64,000 nt of DNA, taken from positions 43,993 to 107,992 of the forward strand of contig NZ_BNBI01000021.1 of assembly GCF_014655295.1 (NCBI RefSeq), in the 5' to 3' direction. Below are positions 24,997-33,872 of this stretch, in pieces. Under the pieces are notes generated by a model that was not told the origin of the DNA, did not search any database, and worked only from the letters and a program-made list of their open reading frames with translations. The translations under genes were made by a program, and so were the position numbers. The stretch comes from Streptomyces fumanus. GTDB lineage: Bacteria > Actinomycetota > Actinomycetes > Streptomycetales > Streptomycetaceae. Numbering within the stretch: position 1 is the stretch's first letter; every line of letters begins with the position of its first letter.

Positions 24997-27903
24997 ATGG
25001 CGACTGGACTGCGGCAACCCCACACCGAGAGCCGGCCGTTGCTCGAACGCGGCGACGAACTGCGGGCGATCGACGCCGCGTTGGACCGACTGTGCGCGCC
25101 GGACGACGGAGTGCCGCGGGGCCGGCGGGGCGGAGTGCTCGCCTTCACCGGGTCCGGCGGGCTGGGCAAAACGACACTGCTGGCCCGGGCCCGCGTCCGC
25201 GCCGCCGCCCGGGGCTGCGCGGTGCTGTCCGGCCGGGGCGGGGAGAACGAGCAGGAGCTGCCGTTCCGTGTGGTCCGCCAGTTGCTGCAGCCCTCCCTCG
25301 CCGCGCTGGACGGACCCGCGCGCCGCTCCTTCCTGGGCAGTTGGTACGACATCCTCGCCACCGCCCTCGGCCTGGAGGCGTCCGGCACCACCCCGGCCCC
25401 GGACCCGGCCGGTGTGCGGGACGGCCTGGACTGGGTCATGACCCAGTTGGTCATGCGCCGGGCCCCGGTCGTCGTCCTGCTGGACGACCTGCACTGGGCC
25501 GACGCCGAGTCGCTGGGCTGGCTCGCCTCCTTCGCGCCCCGCACCGAGACCCTGCCGCTGCTGATCGTCGCCGCCTACCGGCCCGAGGCACAGGCGTCGG
25601 GCGCGGAGGCGTTCCACGCGCTCGTCGACGGCCAGGCGGAGCGCCCGCACGAGCTGGCCCCGCTCACCGAGGCCGCCGTCGCCCGGATCGTACGGGACCA
25701 GGTGGGCGAGGACGCCGAGGACCGGTTCTGCGCCGAGTGCTGGGCGGTCACCGGCGGCAGCCCGTTCGAGACGGTGGAGCTGGCCCTGCGGCTCGGCCAG
25801 GCCGGGCTGCGCGGCACCGGCGAGGAGCTGGCGGCGATGCGGGACATCGCCTCCGCGGTGAAGGGACCGGGACTGCTCCGGCGGCTGCGCCGGCTCGGCA
25901 GCACCACGGTCCGTTTCGCGTGGGCCGCCGCCGTGCTGGGCACGCCCGCCCCGCCGGAGCTGGCCGCGGCCGTCGCCGTGATCGGCAGCGAGGACGCCGC
26001 CGCGGCCACCGAGCGGCTGCGCGCGGCCCGGATCCTCGCGGCCGACCACGGCGGACGGGGCCTGGAGTTCGTCCACCCGCTGATCACCACGGCGGTCTAC
26101 CGGGACATCCCGGCCGGACTGCGCACCGGCCTGCACAACGCGGCGGCCGAGATCGTCGGCGCCGCCGGGCTCGGCGCGACCGCCGCCGCCCGGCATCTGC
26201 TGGAGGTGCCCCGCGAGGGCCGGGCCGGCGCGGTGGCCTGTCTGCGCGAGGCCGGCCGGGAGTATCTGCGGGCCGGGGCGCCCGAGGCGGCCCGGCGCGT
26301 CCTGGTCCGGGCGCTCCAGGAGCCGCCCCCGCCGCGGGAGCGGGCCGCGATCCTGCACGAGCTGGCCATGTCCACCTTCCTCATCGACCCCGCCGCGACC
26401 GTCCAGCATCTGCGGGAGGCGCTGGCCGAACCGGACGTCGACCCGGACCTGCGCGCCTCGATCGTCTTCCGGCTGGCCCAGGCGCTGGCCCACACCGACC
26501 AGGTGGCGGAGGCCGCGGCGGTCGCCGAGGAGGGGGTGCGGCGGGCCGCCAACCCCCGGGTGCGGCTGCGGATGCAGGCCGACCACTTCGTGTGGAGCGC
26601 CTTCCGCACCGACGAGCCCGACCCGCGCGCCCGCTCCCGCAGACTGGCGAAACTGGCCGCCAAGCTGCCCGGCCGCGGCCTGGAGGAGCGGTACATCCTG
26701 GGCTTGCGCGCCTGGGACGCCATGGTGCGCGGCGAACCCCGGGACACCGCCTTCGGCCTCGCCGAGGAGGCGCTGCGCGGCGGGCTGAGCTGGACCGACG
26801 AGAACCGGGGCTTCGAGGTGCCGGTCTCGGTCGCCATGCTGTTCATGTACGCGGACCAGCCGGGGCGGTCGGAGGAACTGTTCTCCCAGGGCATCGCCGA
26901 GTGCGAGCGCAAGGGCTGGCGCGGTTCCCATCTGGCGCTGGGGCGGGCCCTGTTCGGTTACATCCGCTACCGGCGGGGCTGTCTGACCGATGCGGAGCAC
27001 ATGGTCCGCGAGGGGCTGCGGATCGCGGACCGGGTGGACGGGGCGCTGCCCGCGCAGTGGTTCGCCGTCGGCATCCTCGCCCAGACCCTGCTGGCCCGGG
27101 GCCGGACCGCCGATGCCCGCCGGCTGGTCGACCAGTACCACTACAGCGAGGTCGTGCCGAACGCCATCATCTACCCCGATCCGCGCACGGTCCACGCCGA
27201 ACTGCTGCTGGCCGAGGGGCGGCCCGAGGCGGCGGTCCGGCCGCTGACCGAGGTCGGCGCTCTGCTGGAGGAGCGCGCCTGGCACAACCCCGCCTGGTGC
27301 CCCTGGCGGATCCGGCTGGCGTCCGCGGTGGCGCCCGCCGACCGCGACCGGGCGGTCCGGCTGGCCCGGGAGTCGGTCGCGCTGGCCCGGGACTTCGGCG
27401 CGATCTCCGTGGTCGGGCAGGCGCTGCGCGTCGAGGCGGAGGTGACCGGCGGTCCGGCCGCCCTCGACCTGTACGCGGAGGCCGTCGAGGCCCTGGAGCA
27501 GTCACCGGCGGCGTACGAACTGGCCCGGGCGCTGGTCGGGCACGGCGCCGCGCTGTCCCGCAGCGGGCGGCTCCAGGAGGCCGCCGACCGGCTCTACCAG
27601 GGGCTGGAGCACGCGGTGCACTGCGGGGCGGAGAGGCTGGCGGCGCGGGCCAGGGCCGAGCTGTCCGCGGCCGGGCTGCGCCCGCTGCCGCTGCGGTACG
27701 GGCAGTCGGACACGCTCACCGCGCGGGAGCGCACCGCCGCCGAGCTGACCGCCCAGGGCGATCCGGTGCCGGTGGTCGCGAAGGAACTCCGGCTGACCGA
27801 GCAGGGGGTACGGCAGGCGCTCTCCTCGGTCTACCGCAAGCTCGGCACCGACCGTGCGGGACTGCCCAGGGCCCTCCGCGACGCCCCACCGGAGCACGGG
27901 TGA
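24997..27903 (+). CDS. LAL-type LuxR transcriptional regulator (large ATP-binding)
   Basis: 968 residues, the usual LAL size. N-terminal AAA/STAND ATPase: Walker A TGSGGLGKTT with Lys58, Walker B VVVLLDDLHWAD near residues 156-167, and an arginine-rich sensor region. The middle 400 residues are TPR-like helical repeats. The C-terminal LuxR-type HTH (from TLTARERTAAELTAQGDPVPVVAKELRLTEQGVRQALSSVYRKLG) is recognisable though its recognition helix departs from consensus (TEQGVRQAL). Such proteins are pathway-specific activators of secondary metabolism; the terpene synthase/P450 pair just upstream on the same strand is a candidate target. Confidence 0.92.
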   Translation: MATGLRQPHTESRPLLERGDELRAIDAALDRLCAPDDGVPRGRRGGVLAFTGSGGLGKTTLLARARVRAAARGCAVLSGRGGENEQELPFRVVRQLLQPSLAALDGPARRSFLGSWYDILATALGLEASGTTPAPDPAGVRDGLDWVMTQLVMRRAPVVVLLDDLHWADAESLGWLASFAPRTETLPLLIVAAYRPEAQASGAEAFHALVDGQAERPHELAPLTEAAVARIVRDQVGEDAEDRFCAECWAVTGGSPFETVELALRLGQAGLRGTGEELAAMRDIASAVKGPGLLRRLRRLGSTTVRFAWAAAVLGTPAPPELAAAVAVIGSEDAAAATERLRAARILAADHGGRGLEFVHPLITTAVYRDIPAGLRTGLHNAAAEIVGAAGLGATAAARHLLEVPREGRAGAVACLREAGREYLRAGAPEAARRVLVRALQEPPPPRERAAILHELAMSTFLIDPAATVQHLREALAEPDVDPDLRASIVFRLAQALAHTDQVAEAAAVAEEGVRRAANPRVRLRMQADHFVWSAFRTDEPDPRARSRRLAKLAAKLPGRGLEERYILGLRAWDAMVRGEPRDTAFGLAEEALRGGLSWTDENRGFEVPVSVAMLFMYADQPGRSEELFSQGIAECERKGWRGSHLALGRALFGYIRYRRGCLTDAEHMVREGLRIADRVDGALPAQWFAVGILAQTLLARGRTADARRLVDQYHYSEVVPNAIIYPDPRTVHAELLLAEGRPEAAVRPLTEVGALLEERAWHNPAWCPWRIRLASAVAPADRDRAVRLARESVALARDFGAISVVGQALRVEAEVTGGPAALDLYAEAVEALEQSPAAYELARALVGHGAALSRSGRLQEAADRLYQGLEHAVHCGAERLAARARAELSAAGLRPLPLRYGQSDTLTARERTAAELTAQGDPVPVVAKELRLTEQGVRQALSSVYRKLGTDRAGLPRALRDAPPEHG

Positions 27904-27916
27904 CCTGCCCATGTGC

Positions 27917-27945
27917 CGTACGTACGTTCCCTAGACGTACGTACG
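27917..27945. terminator. Perfect CGTACG hairpin between convergent genes
   Basis: CGTACGTACGT (27917-27927) and ACGTACGTACG (27935-27945) form a perfect 11-bp stem with a 7-nt loop TCCCTAG, midway between the stops of the LAL regulator and the leftward response regulator. Probably a bidirectional terminator. Confidence 0.65.
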
Positions 27946-27988
27946 ACTCCCGGCCTCCGTACCTACGGCTCCCCGCGCGAACCCCCCG

Positions 27989-28765
27989 TCACGCACCCGC
28001 CTCCCCGCCCGAGGTGACGCCCGCCGGGTCGGCGGCGCGGTGCCGGTAGCGGCGTTCCGGGCGGCCCGCGACGCCGTAGCGCAGGGAGACCTCGGCGGTG
28101 CCGGTGGTGTGGAAGTACTCCAGGTAGCGCCGGGCGCTGACCCGGGAGACGCCGGTCAGGGCGGCGCACTCGCTCGCGGACAGGGTGCCGTCGGCGCCGC
28201 GCAGGGCGGCCTCGATCAGCTCGGCGGTCTCCGCGCTCATGCCCTTGGGCAGCGCGGGCGGCGCGGGCACCGCCGCCCGGGCCAGCACCCGGTCCACGTC
28301 GGCCTGTCCGCGCACCACCGTGTCCCGCAGCCGGCCGCGCTGGACCGCGTACCGCTCCAGCCGGACCCGCAGGTCCGCGAAGTCGAAGGGCTTCAGCAGG
28401 TAGTCGACGACCCCGTGCCGTACGGCGCCGCGCACCGCGTCGGCCTCGCGCGCCGCGCTGATCACCATGACGTCGCAGTCGTGCCCGGCGGTGCGCAGTC
28501 GGGGGATGAGGTCCAGGCCGAACAGGTCCGGCAGGTACAGGTCGAGCAGGACCAGGTCGGGGCGGAGTTCGCCGGCGGCGGCGAGGGCCTGCCCGGCGCT
28601 GCCCGCGACGCCGACCACGCGGAACGGCGGGACCCGCTGGACGTAGGCGCGGTGGATCCGGGCCACCATGAAGTCGTCGTCGACCACGAGTACGCCGATC
28701 GTCCCGGAGGCACCGGACGTGCCGGATGGACCGGGTGTGCCGGGTGTGCCGGGTGTACCGCTCAT
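27989..28765 (-). CDS. CitB/DcuR-type response regulator, no partner kinase nearby
   Basis: 258 residues from ATG 28765, preceded by AAGGAG. A low-complexity SGTPGTPGTPG start (from short tandem repeats) precedes a complete receiver: VVDDD at 28-31, phospho-acceptor Asp75 in LLDLYLPD, Ser102, and Lys124 in LLKPFD. The C-terminal domain with LSASECAALTGVSRVSARRYLEYFHTTG is the HTH of the CitB/DcuR class, which controls carboxylate uptake. It is divergent from tctCBA, so it should control that tricarboxylate transporter. The usual sensor kinase gene is absent from both flanks. Confidence 0.92.
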   Translation of the reverse strand: MSGTPGTPGTPGPSGTSGASGTIGVLVVDDDFMVARIHRAYVQRVPPFRVVGVAGSAGQALAAAGELRPDLVLLDLYLPDLFGLDLIPRLRTAGHDCDVMVISAAREADAVRGAVRHGVVDYLLKPFDFADLRVRLERYAVQRGRLRDTVVRGQADVDRVLARAAVPAPPALPKGMSAETAELIEAALRGADGTLSASECAALTGVSRVSARRYLEYFHTTGTAEVSLRYGVAGRPERRYRHRAADPAGVTSGGEAGA

Positions 28766-28909
28766 CGTGCTGCTCCTTCCCCTGGGTCTCACCGCCGTGA
28801 CGTTCGTAGACGAGCCCGGGGAGCGCCAGAGCGGTGCGCGGACCCGACCGCAATGACCACAACCTCCGTTGCCGACGCAAGGGGGACAGACCGCCGCGGC
28901 GCGGGCACC

Positions 28910-28922
28910 ATGTGGGCCACAT
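28910..28922. promoter_or_regulatory. Palindrome upstream of tctC
   Basis: ATGTGG-G-CCACAT is a perfect 6+6 inverted repeat, 32 bp before the chosen tctC start in the divergent spacer with the response regulator. A CAAC-N4-GTTG repeat lies a little upstream (around 28860). Either may be the regulator's site; inference only. Confidence 0.4.
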
Positions 28923-28954
28923 CACGCCCGACTCGACGACAGGTGGTGGCATCC

Positions 28955-29938
28955 GTGCGTCTGCGCACCCCCCTCGCCCTGCTGGGGGCCGCCGTGCTCG
29001 TGCTGGTGGGACCGCCGCTGCTGGACACCGGCGGCGGCACCGGCACCGGCACCCAGATCCCGGGCCTGCGCCTCATGGTCCCCAACACCCCCGGCGGCGG
29101 CTACGACATCACCGCCCGTACGGCGGCCAAGGACGCCGAGGACGCCGGGCTCACCCACAGCATCGAGGTGTTCAACCTGCCCGGCGCCGGCGGCACCGTC
29201 GGTCTGAGCCGGCTGGTCGGCGAGCACGGCAACGGCAGGCTGGCGATGTCGATGGGCCTCGGTGTGGTGGGCGCCGTCCGCTCCAACCACGCGCCCCGGA
29301 CGCTCGCCGACACCACGCCGATCGCCCGGCTCACCGAGGAGCAGGATGTCGTGGTGGTCGCCAAGGACTCCCCGTACCGGACGATCGGGGACCTGGTCGG
29401 GGCCTGGCGGAAGGACCCGGGCGGGCTGCCGGTGGGCGGCGGGTCGTCGCCCGGCGGGCCCGACCACCTCGCGCCGATGCTGATGGCGCGGGCGGCGGGC
29501 ATCGCGCCGAAGCGGGTCAACTACGTGCCGTTCGACGGCGGCGGCGAGCTGCTGGCCTCGATCCTGGGCAACAAGGTCGCCTTCGGGGTCTCCGGGGTCG
29601 GCGAGTACCTGGACCAGATCAGGGCGGGCGAGCTGCGGCTGCTCGCGGTCACCGGCCCGCAGCGGGTCGCGGGGCTGGACGCGCCGACGCTGAAGGAGTC
29701 CGGGTACGACGTGGAGTTCACCAACTGGCGCGGGATCGTCGCCCCGCCCGGCCTGTCCGACACCGAGCGGGACAAGCTGGTCCGGCTGGTGGAGGAGTTG
29801 CACGACTCGCCCGAGTGGCAGAAGTCGCTGGAGCGGAACGGCTGGGACGACGCCTTCCTCACCGGGGAGCGGTTCGGCGCGTTCCTGGACGCCCAGGACC
29901 AGCGTGTGGTGTCGGTGCTGAAGGAGCTGGGGCTGTGA
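28955..29938 (+). CDS. tctC: Tripartite tricarboxylate transporter, periplasmic-type binding protein
   Basis: 327 residues from GTG 28955 after AGGTGGTG; earlier in-frame starts (28853, 28943) exist but this one gives a normal secretion signal, VRLRTPLALLGAAVLVLVGPPLL. The protein is a TctC/Bug-family receptor: LRLMVPNTPGGGYDITAR, GAGGTVGLSRLV, PVGGGSSPGGPDHLAPMLMARAAG, and NWRGIVAPPGLSDTERDKL. It captures citrate or another carboxylate outside the membrane for TctAB. GTGA overlap with tctB shows operon organisation. Confidence 0.92.
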   Translation: MRLRTPLALLGAAVLVLVGPPLLDTGGGTGTGTQIPGLRLMVPNTPGGGYDITARTAAKDAEDAGLTHSIEVFNLPGAGGTVGLSRLVGEHGNGRLAMSMGLGVVGAVRSNHAPRTLADTTPIARLTEEQDVVVVAKDSPYRTIGDLVGAWRKDPGGLPVGGGSSPGGPDHLAPMLMARAAGIAPKRVNYVPFDGGGELLASILGNKVAFGVSGVGEYLDQIRAGELRLLAVTGPQRVAGLDAPTLKESGYDVEFTNWRGIVAPPGLSDTERDKLVRLVEELHDSPEWQKSLERNGWDDAFLTGERFGAFLDAQDQRVVSVLKELGL

Positions 29939-30462
29939 GTCTCCGTACGCAAGAGCCCTCCGCCGGGCGGCGGTCGTGGCTGCGCGACCACTCCGAACTC
30001 GGCGTGTGCGGGCTGCTGCTGGCGCTCGGGGTGCTGGTCCTGACCGACGCGCTCACCATGGACGTGGATCTCACCCAGCGCGGTCCGGTCGGCCCGCGGA
30101 CCGTGCCGCTCGCGGTGGGCGGCGGGCTGCTGGTGATCGCCGTACTGCTCGCCGTGGACGTGCTGCGCGGCGGCCGGGGCCGGGCCGAGGGCGGTGAGGA
30201 CGTGGACCTGACCGAACCCGCCGACTGGCGGACCGTGACGCTGCTCGCCGGGATCTTCCTCGGCGCGGCCGTCCTGATCGAGCCGGCCGGTTTCCCGGTC
30301 GCGGGCGCGCTGCTGTTCTGGGGCGCCGCGTTCGCGCTGGGCAGCCGCCGCTTGGACCGCGATCCGCTGATCGCCGCGGTGCTGTCCCTGGTCACCTACG
30401 GCGTCTTCGACCAGTTGCTCGGGGTCCCGCTGCCCGGCGGCCCGCTGATGGGAGTGCTGTGA
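29935..30462 (+). CDS. tctB: Tripartite tricarboxylate transporter, small membrane subunit
   Basis: 175 residues from GTG that overlaps the tctC stop. Four hydrophobic segments: LGVCGLLLALGVLVLTDAL, VPLAVGGGLLVIAVLLAVDVL, TLLAGIFLGAAVLIEPAGF, and a last pair around LIAAVLSLVTYGVFDQLL, with the VGPRTVP motif conserved in TctB. It is the small integral membrane partner of TctA. One base separates its stop from the tctA ATG. Confidence 0.9.
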   Translation: MSLRTQEPSAGRRSWLRDHSELGVCGLLLALGVLVLTDALTMDVDLTQRGPVGPRTVPLAVGGGLLVIAVLLAVDVLRGGRGRAEGGEDVDLTEPADWRTVTLLAGIFLGAAVLIEPAGFPVAGALLFWGAAFALGSRRLDRDPLIAAVLSLVTYGVFDQLLGVPLPGGPLMGVL

Positions 30463-30463
30463 C

Positions 30464-31948
30464 ATGAACGCCCTCGACTCCCTGCTGCACGGCTTCGGTA
30501 CCGCCCTGACCCCGCTGAACCTGCTGTGGGCCGCCCTCGGTGTGCTGCTCGGCACGGCGATCGGCGTGCTGCCCGGCATCGGCCCGGCGATGGCCGTCGC
30601 GCTGCTGCTGCCGGTGACGTACGGGCTGGACCCGGTGGCCGCGTTCATCATGTTCGCGGGCATCTACTACGGCGCGATGTTCGGCGGTTCGACGACCTCC
30701 ATCCTGCTGAACACGCCCGGCGAGAGCGCGGCCGTGGTCGCGGCGATGGAGGGCAACCCGATGGCCAAGGCGGGCCGGGGCGCGCAGGCGCTGGCCGCCG
30801 CCGCCATCGGCCACTTCGCGGGCGGCCTGATCGGCACGATCCTGCTGGTGGCGCTCGCGCCGGCCGTCGCCGACCTGGCGGTGGACATCGGCGCGCCGGA
30901 CTACTTCGCGCTGATGGTGCTGGCGTTCATCGCCGTGACCTCCGTGCTGGGCTCCTCCCGGGTCCGTGGCCTGGCCTCCCTGCTGATCGGGCTGGCCATC
31001 GGCCTGGTGGGCCTGGACCAGATGACCGGCCAGCAGCGGCTGACCTTCGGTTTCCTCCAGCTCGCCGACGGCGTCGACGTGGTGATCGTGGCCGTCGGTC
31101 TGTTCGCGATCGGCGAGGCGCTGTGGGTGGCGGCCCACCTGCGGCGCGGGGCGGCCGAGCCGATCCCGGTGGGCCGCCCCTGGCTCGGCCGCGAGGACGT
31201 CCGCCGCACCTGGAAGGCGTGGCTGCGCGGCCCGTTCATCGGCTTCCCGTTCGGCGCGATCCCGGCGGGCGGCGCGGAGATCCCGACCTTCCTGTCGTAC
31301 GTCATGGAGAAGCGGCTGTCGAAGCATCCGCGGGAGTGGGGCAAGGGCGCCATCGAGGGCGTCGCCGGGCCGGAGTCGGCGGCGTCCGCGTCGGCGGCGG
31401 GGACACTGGTGTCGATGCTGACCCTGGGGCTGCCGACGACGGCGGTCGCGGCGGTCATGCTGGCCGCGTTCCAGCAGTACGGCATCCAGCCCGGCCCGCT
31501 GCTGTTCGAGAGGGAACCGGACCTGGTGTGGGGCCTGATCGCCTCCCTCTTCGTCGGCATGGTGCTGCTGCTGGCGCTGAACCTGCCGCTGGCCCCGCTG
31601 TGGGCGAGGCTGCTGCGCATCCCCCGCCCGTACCTGTACGCGGGCATCCTGTTCTTCGCGGCGGTCGGCGCGTACGCCGTCGGCGGCGAGGTGGTCGACC
31701 TGGTGATCCTGCTGGTAATCGGCCTGGTCGGGTTCGGGATGCGGCGCTACGGGCTGCCGGTGCTGCCCGCCGTGATCGGCGTCATCCTCGGCCCCGCCGC
31801 CGAACAGCAGTTGCGCCGTGCCCTGCAGATCAGCGACGGCAGCGTCACGGGCCTGGTCGACACGCCGTTCTCGATCACGGTGTACGCGGTGATCGCCCTG
31901 CTCCTGACCTGGCCGCTGCTCGGGCGACTGGTGCGGAGGAACCGCTGA
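30464..31948 (+). CDS. tctA: Tripartite tricarboxylate transporter, large permease subunit
   Basis: 494 residues, ten to twelve membrane helices. Signature segments of TctA are clear: GVLLGTAIGVLPGIGPAMAVALLLPVTYGLDP, FAGIYYGAMFGGSTTSILLNTPGE, AALAAAAIGHFAGGLIGT-like, and in the second half GKGAIEGVAGPESAASASAAGTLVSMLTLGLPTTAVAAVML. It is the ion-driven translocation subunit. The operon ends here; a short GGCCTCG/CGAGGCC repeat follows. Confidence 0.95.
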   Translation: MNALDSLLHGFGTALTPLNLLWAALGVLLGTAIGVLPGIGPAMAVALLLPVTYGLDPVAAFIMFAGIYYGAMFGGSTTSILLNTPGESAAVVAAMEGNPMAKAGRGAQALAAAAIGHFAGGLIGTILLVALAPAVADLAVDIGAPDYFALMVLAFIAVTSVLGSSRVRGLASLLIGLAIGLVGLDQMTGQQRLTFGFLQLADGVDVVIVAVGLFAIGEALWVAAHLRRGAAEPIPVGRPWLGREDVRRTWKAWLRGPFIGFPFGAIPAGGAEIPTFLSYVMEKRLSKHPREWGKGAIEGVAGPESAASASAAGTLVSMLTLGLPTTAVAAVMLAAFQQYGIQPGPLLFEREPDLVWGLIASLFVGMVLLLALNLPLAPLWARLLRIPRPYLYAGILFFAAVGAYAVGGEVVDLVILLVIGLVGFGMRRYGLPVLPAVIGVILGPAAEQQLRRALQISDGSVTGLVDTPFSITVYAVIALLLTWPLLGRLVRRNR

Positions 31949-31952
31949 GGAC

Positions 31953-31967
31953 GGCCTCGACGAGGCC
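31953..31967. terminator. Short inverted repeat after tctA
   Basis: GGCCTCG-A-CGAGGCC directly follows the tctA stop and can form a six-base-pair stem with a GAC loop. It may end the tct transcript; it is short, and the following 165 bp to the next gene hold no other clear signal. Confidence 0.35.
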
Positions 31968-32132
31968 GGTGACGCGGGCGGTGCCCCGGCGGGGCCTCCC
32001 GGACCGCCGGTGACCGCGTCCGCTCGGTGGGCGCCGGGCTAGGATGGTCCATCCTTCCGCTCCGTTCCGTGCCGTCGAGCCGGAGCCGGAGCACCGGCAG
32101 GAGTCGAGGGTCGGATCGCGCGACCCGGCTAC

Positions 32133-33863
32133 GTGGGGGGTCCGTTGGGGCGAGCGAGAGGACGGCGGCCCACCGTGGTGGTGCTGACCGCGCTGGGGGT
32201 CGAGTACGAGGCGGTGCACCGTCATCTGACGGGGGTCGGGGAGGTCGAGCTGCCGCAGGGCACCCTGCTGGACGTCGGCCGGATACCCGGCCTCGGCTGG
32301 GAAGTGGCCCTGGCCGAGACGGGCCCCACCAACACCCGGGCGGCGCTGGTCGCACAGTCCGCGATCGAGCACTTCGACGCCGATGCCGTGTTCTTCGTCG
32401 GTGTCGCCGGCGCGCTCAAGGACGGCATCGGTCTCGGTGACGTCGTCGTCGCCAGCAAGGTGTACGGCTATCACGGGGGCCGCGAGAGCACCGACGGGTT
32501 CCAGGCCCGGCCCGATGTCTGGGAACCGCCGCACGCCCTGGGGCAGCTCGTGCTCTCCGCCCGCCGCAAGGACCCGTGGGCGTTCCTCGGCCCGGAGGCC
32601 CGCCCCGCCGCACTCCCGCGGGTGCACTTCGAACCGATCGCCTCGGGCGACGTGCTGGTCGGCGCCCGGAACTCCGGCACGGTCCGCCGCATCCGCAGCC
32701 ACTACAACGACGCCGCGGCCGTCGACATGGAGAGCCACGGCGTCGCTCACGCGGCGAGGATGCGCCCCGGGGTGCGGATACTATCGATCCGCGGCATCAG
32801 CGACCACGCCGGCCCCGGCAAGGCCGCGTCCGACGCCGCGGGTTCGCAGGAAAGGGCGGCGCGGCACGCCGCGGCCTTCGCGCTGCGGGTACTGCGCGAC
32901 CTGCGCCCTTCCGAGCGGCCGGCGCGCCCGCGGACCAGCGGCCCCGCGGTCGTCCTGGTGTCCGGACCCGGCCGCGACCCGGCGGCCGAAACCTGGGAGA
33001 CCCGGCCCGTCGTGCGGGTCGCAGAGCGGGAGTACCTGCTGTACCAGGGTCCCGGAGACCTCCTCCAGGAGTGGCGGGACGGTGACGTGGTCCGGCGGCA
33101 GGCGGTGGCCCGTGCGGCCGACCACGGCTCCCGGGGCGCGTACGTCTGGCTGCGCCAGGTCGAGTGGTTACGGCCCGCCGCCGGACCGAGCCGCCCCGGC
33201 CCGCTCGCCGCCCTCGACCAGGAGGCCAGGCTGTGCCGGACGCTCCGCGGCCCCGGCGTCGTACAGCTCGTCCGTGACGGGAACACCGCCACGCTCGCCC
33301 TGGCCTGGCCCGCCGACCGCCGGCTCGGCTCCCCCGCGAAGACCCTGCACGAGCTGCTGCCGGAGCCGCCCGCGCCGGCGGACCCCCTGCGGCTTTGGTC
33401 GGTCGTGAAGGGGATCGCCCAAGTGGCCGCGTTCCTCGAACGGTTGGCCGAGGAGAACCTCTCGCACCGGGCGCTGCGGCCGACCGCCCTCGTCATGGAC
33501 CAGCCGCGGACGGTGCTGCGCGACCTCGGACTCGCCGCCGTACCGCCGCGGCCCGGTGAGTACGCCGGTCCCTGCCAGGCGCCCGAGCAACGGTACGGTT
33601 CCGCCGACCGTCCCGGTCCCGCCACCGACGTCTACCAACTGGGCGCGTTGCTGCACCACGCGCTGACCGGCCGGGAACCCGCTCCCGGCGCCTTCGGACT
33701 GCCGCCCTCCGCCTTCCCGGCCTCCGCACCGGCCGGCCTGGTCCGCCTGGTCACCGGTGCCCTGCGGCAGCGACCGGGCGAGCGCCCGCGGATGCGTACC
33801 CTCCGCCTCGCCCTGCTGTCCGCCGCCCGCGAGCTGGCCGCCGTCCCGCCGTCCCCGCGCTGA
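32133..33863 (+). CDS. PNP/MTAN-type nucleosidase fused to a pseudokinase domain
   Basis: 576 residues from GTG 32133; GTG 32175 is an alternative start, as neither has a strong ribosome site. Residues 13-265 are a phosphorylase-superfamily domain of the MTA/SAH nucleosidase type: VVLTALGVEYEAV, FFVGVAGALKDGIGLGDVVVASKV, DMESHGVA with Glu200, and RGISDHA with Asp224, so the hydrolase residues are present. Residues 300-565 have a Ser/Thr-kinase-like shape, but the HRD loop is HRALRPTAL (445-453, catalytic Asp lost) and DFG is DLG (464-466); APE and DVYQLG are kept. First of three coupled genes with a UPF1-like helicase; likely sensor or effector of a conflict system (inference). Confidence 0.85.
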   Translation: MGGPLGRARGRRPTVVVLTALGVEYEAVHRHLTGVGEVELPQGTLLDVGRIPGLGWEVALAETGPTNTRAALVAQSAIEHFDADAVFFVGVAGALKDGIGLGDVVVASKVYGYHGGRESTDGFQARPDVWEPPHALGQLVLSARRKDPWAFLGPEARPAALPRVHFEPIASGDVLVGARNSGTVRRIRSHYNDAAAVDMESHGVAHAARMRPGVRILSIRGISDHAGPGKAASDAAGSQERAARHAAAFALRVLRDLRPSERPARPRTSGPAVVLVSGPGRDPAAETWETRPVVRVAEREYLLYQGPGDLLQEWRDGDVVRRQAVARAADHGSRGAYVWLRQVEWLRPAAGPSRPGPLAALDQEARLCRTLRGPGVVQLVRDGNTATLALAWPADRRLGSPAKTLHELLPEPPAPADPLRLWSVVKGIAQVAAFLERLAEENLSHRALRPTALVMDQPRTVLRDLGLAAVPPRPGEYAGPCQAPEQRYGSADRPGPATDVYQLGALLHHALTGREPAPGAFGLPPSAFPASAPAGLVRLVTGALRQRPGERPRMRTLRLALLSAARELAAVPPSPR

Positions 33864-33872
33864 GGAGCGCCG

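Noticed and set aside
24850..27285. Leftward open frame of about 800 codons
   Set aside because: Antisense to the LAL regulator, whose Walker A, Walker B and HTH motifs are unambiguous.
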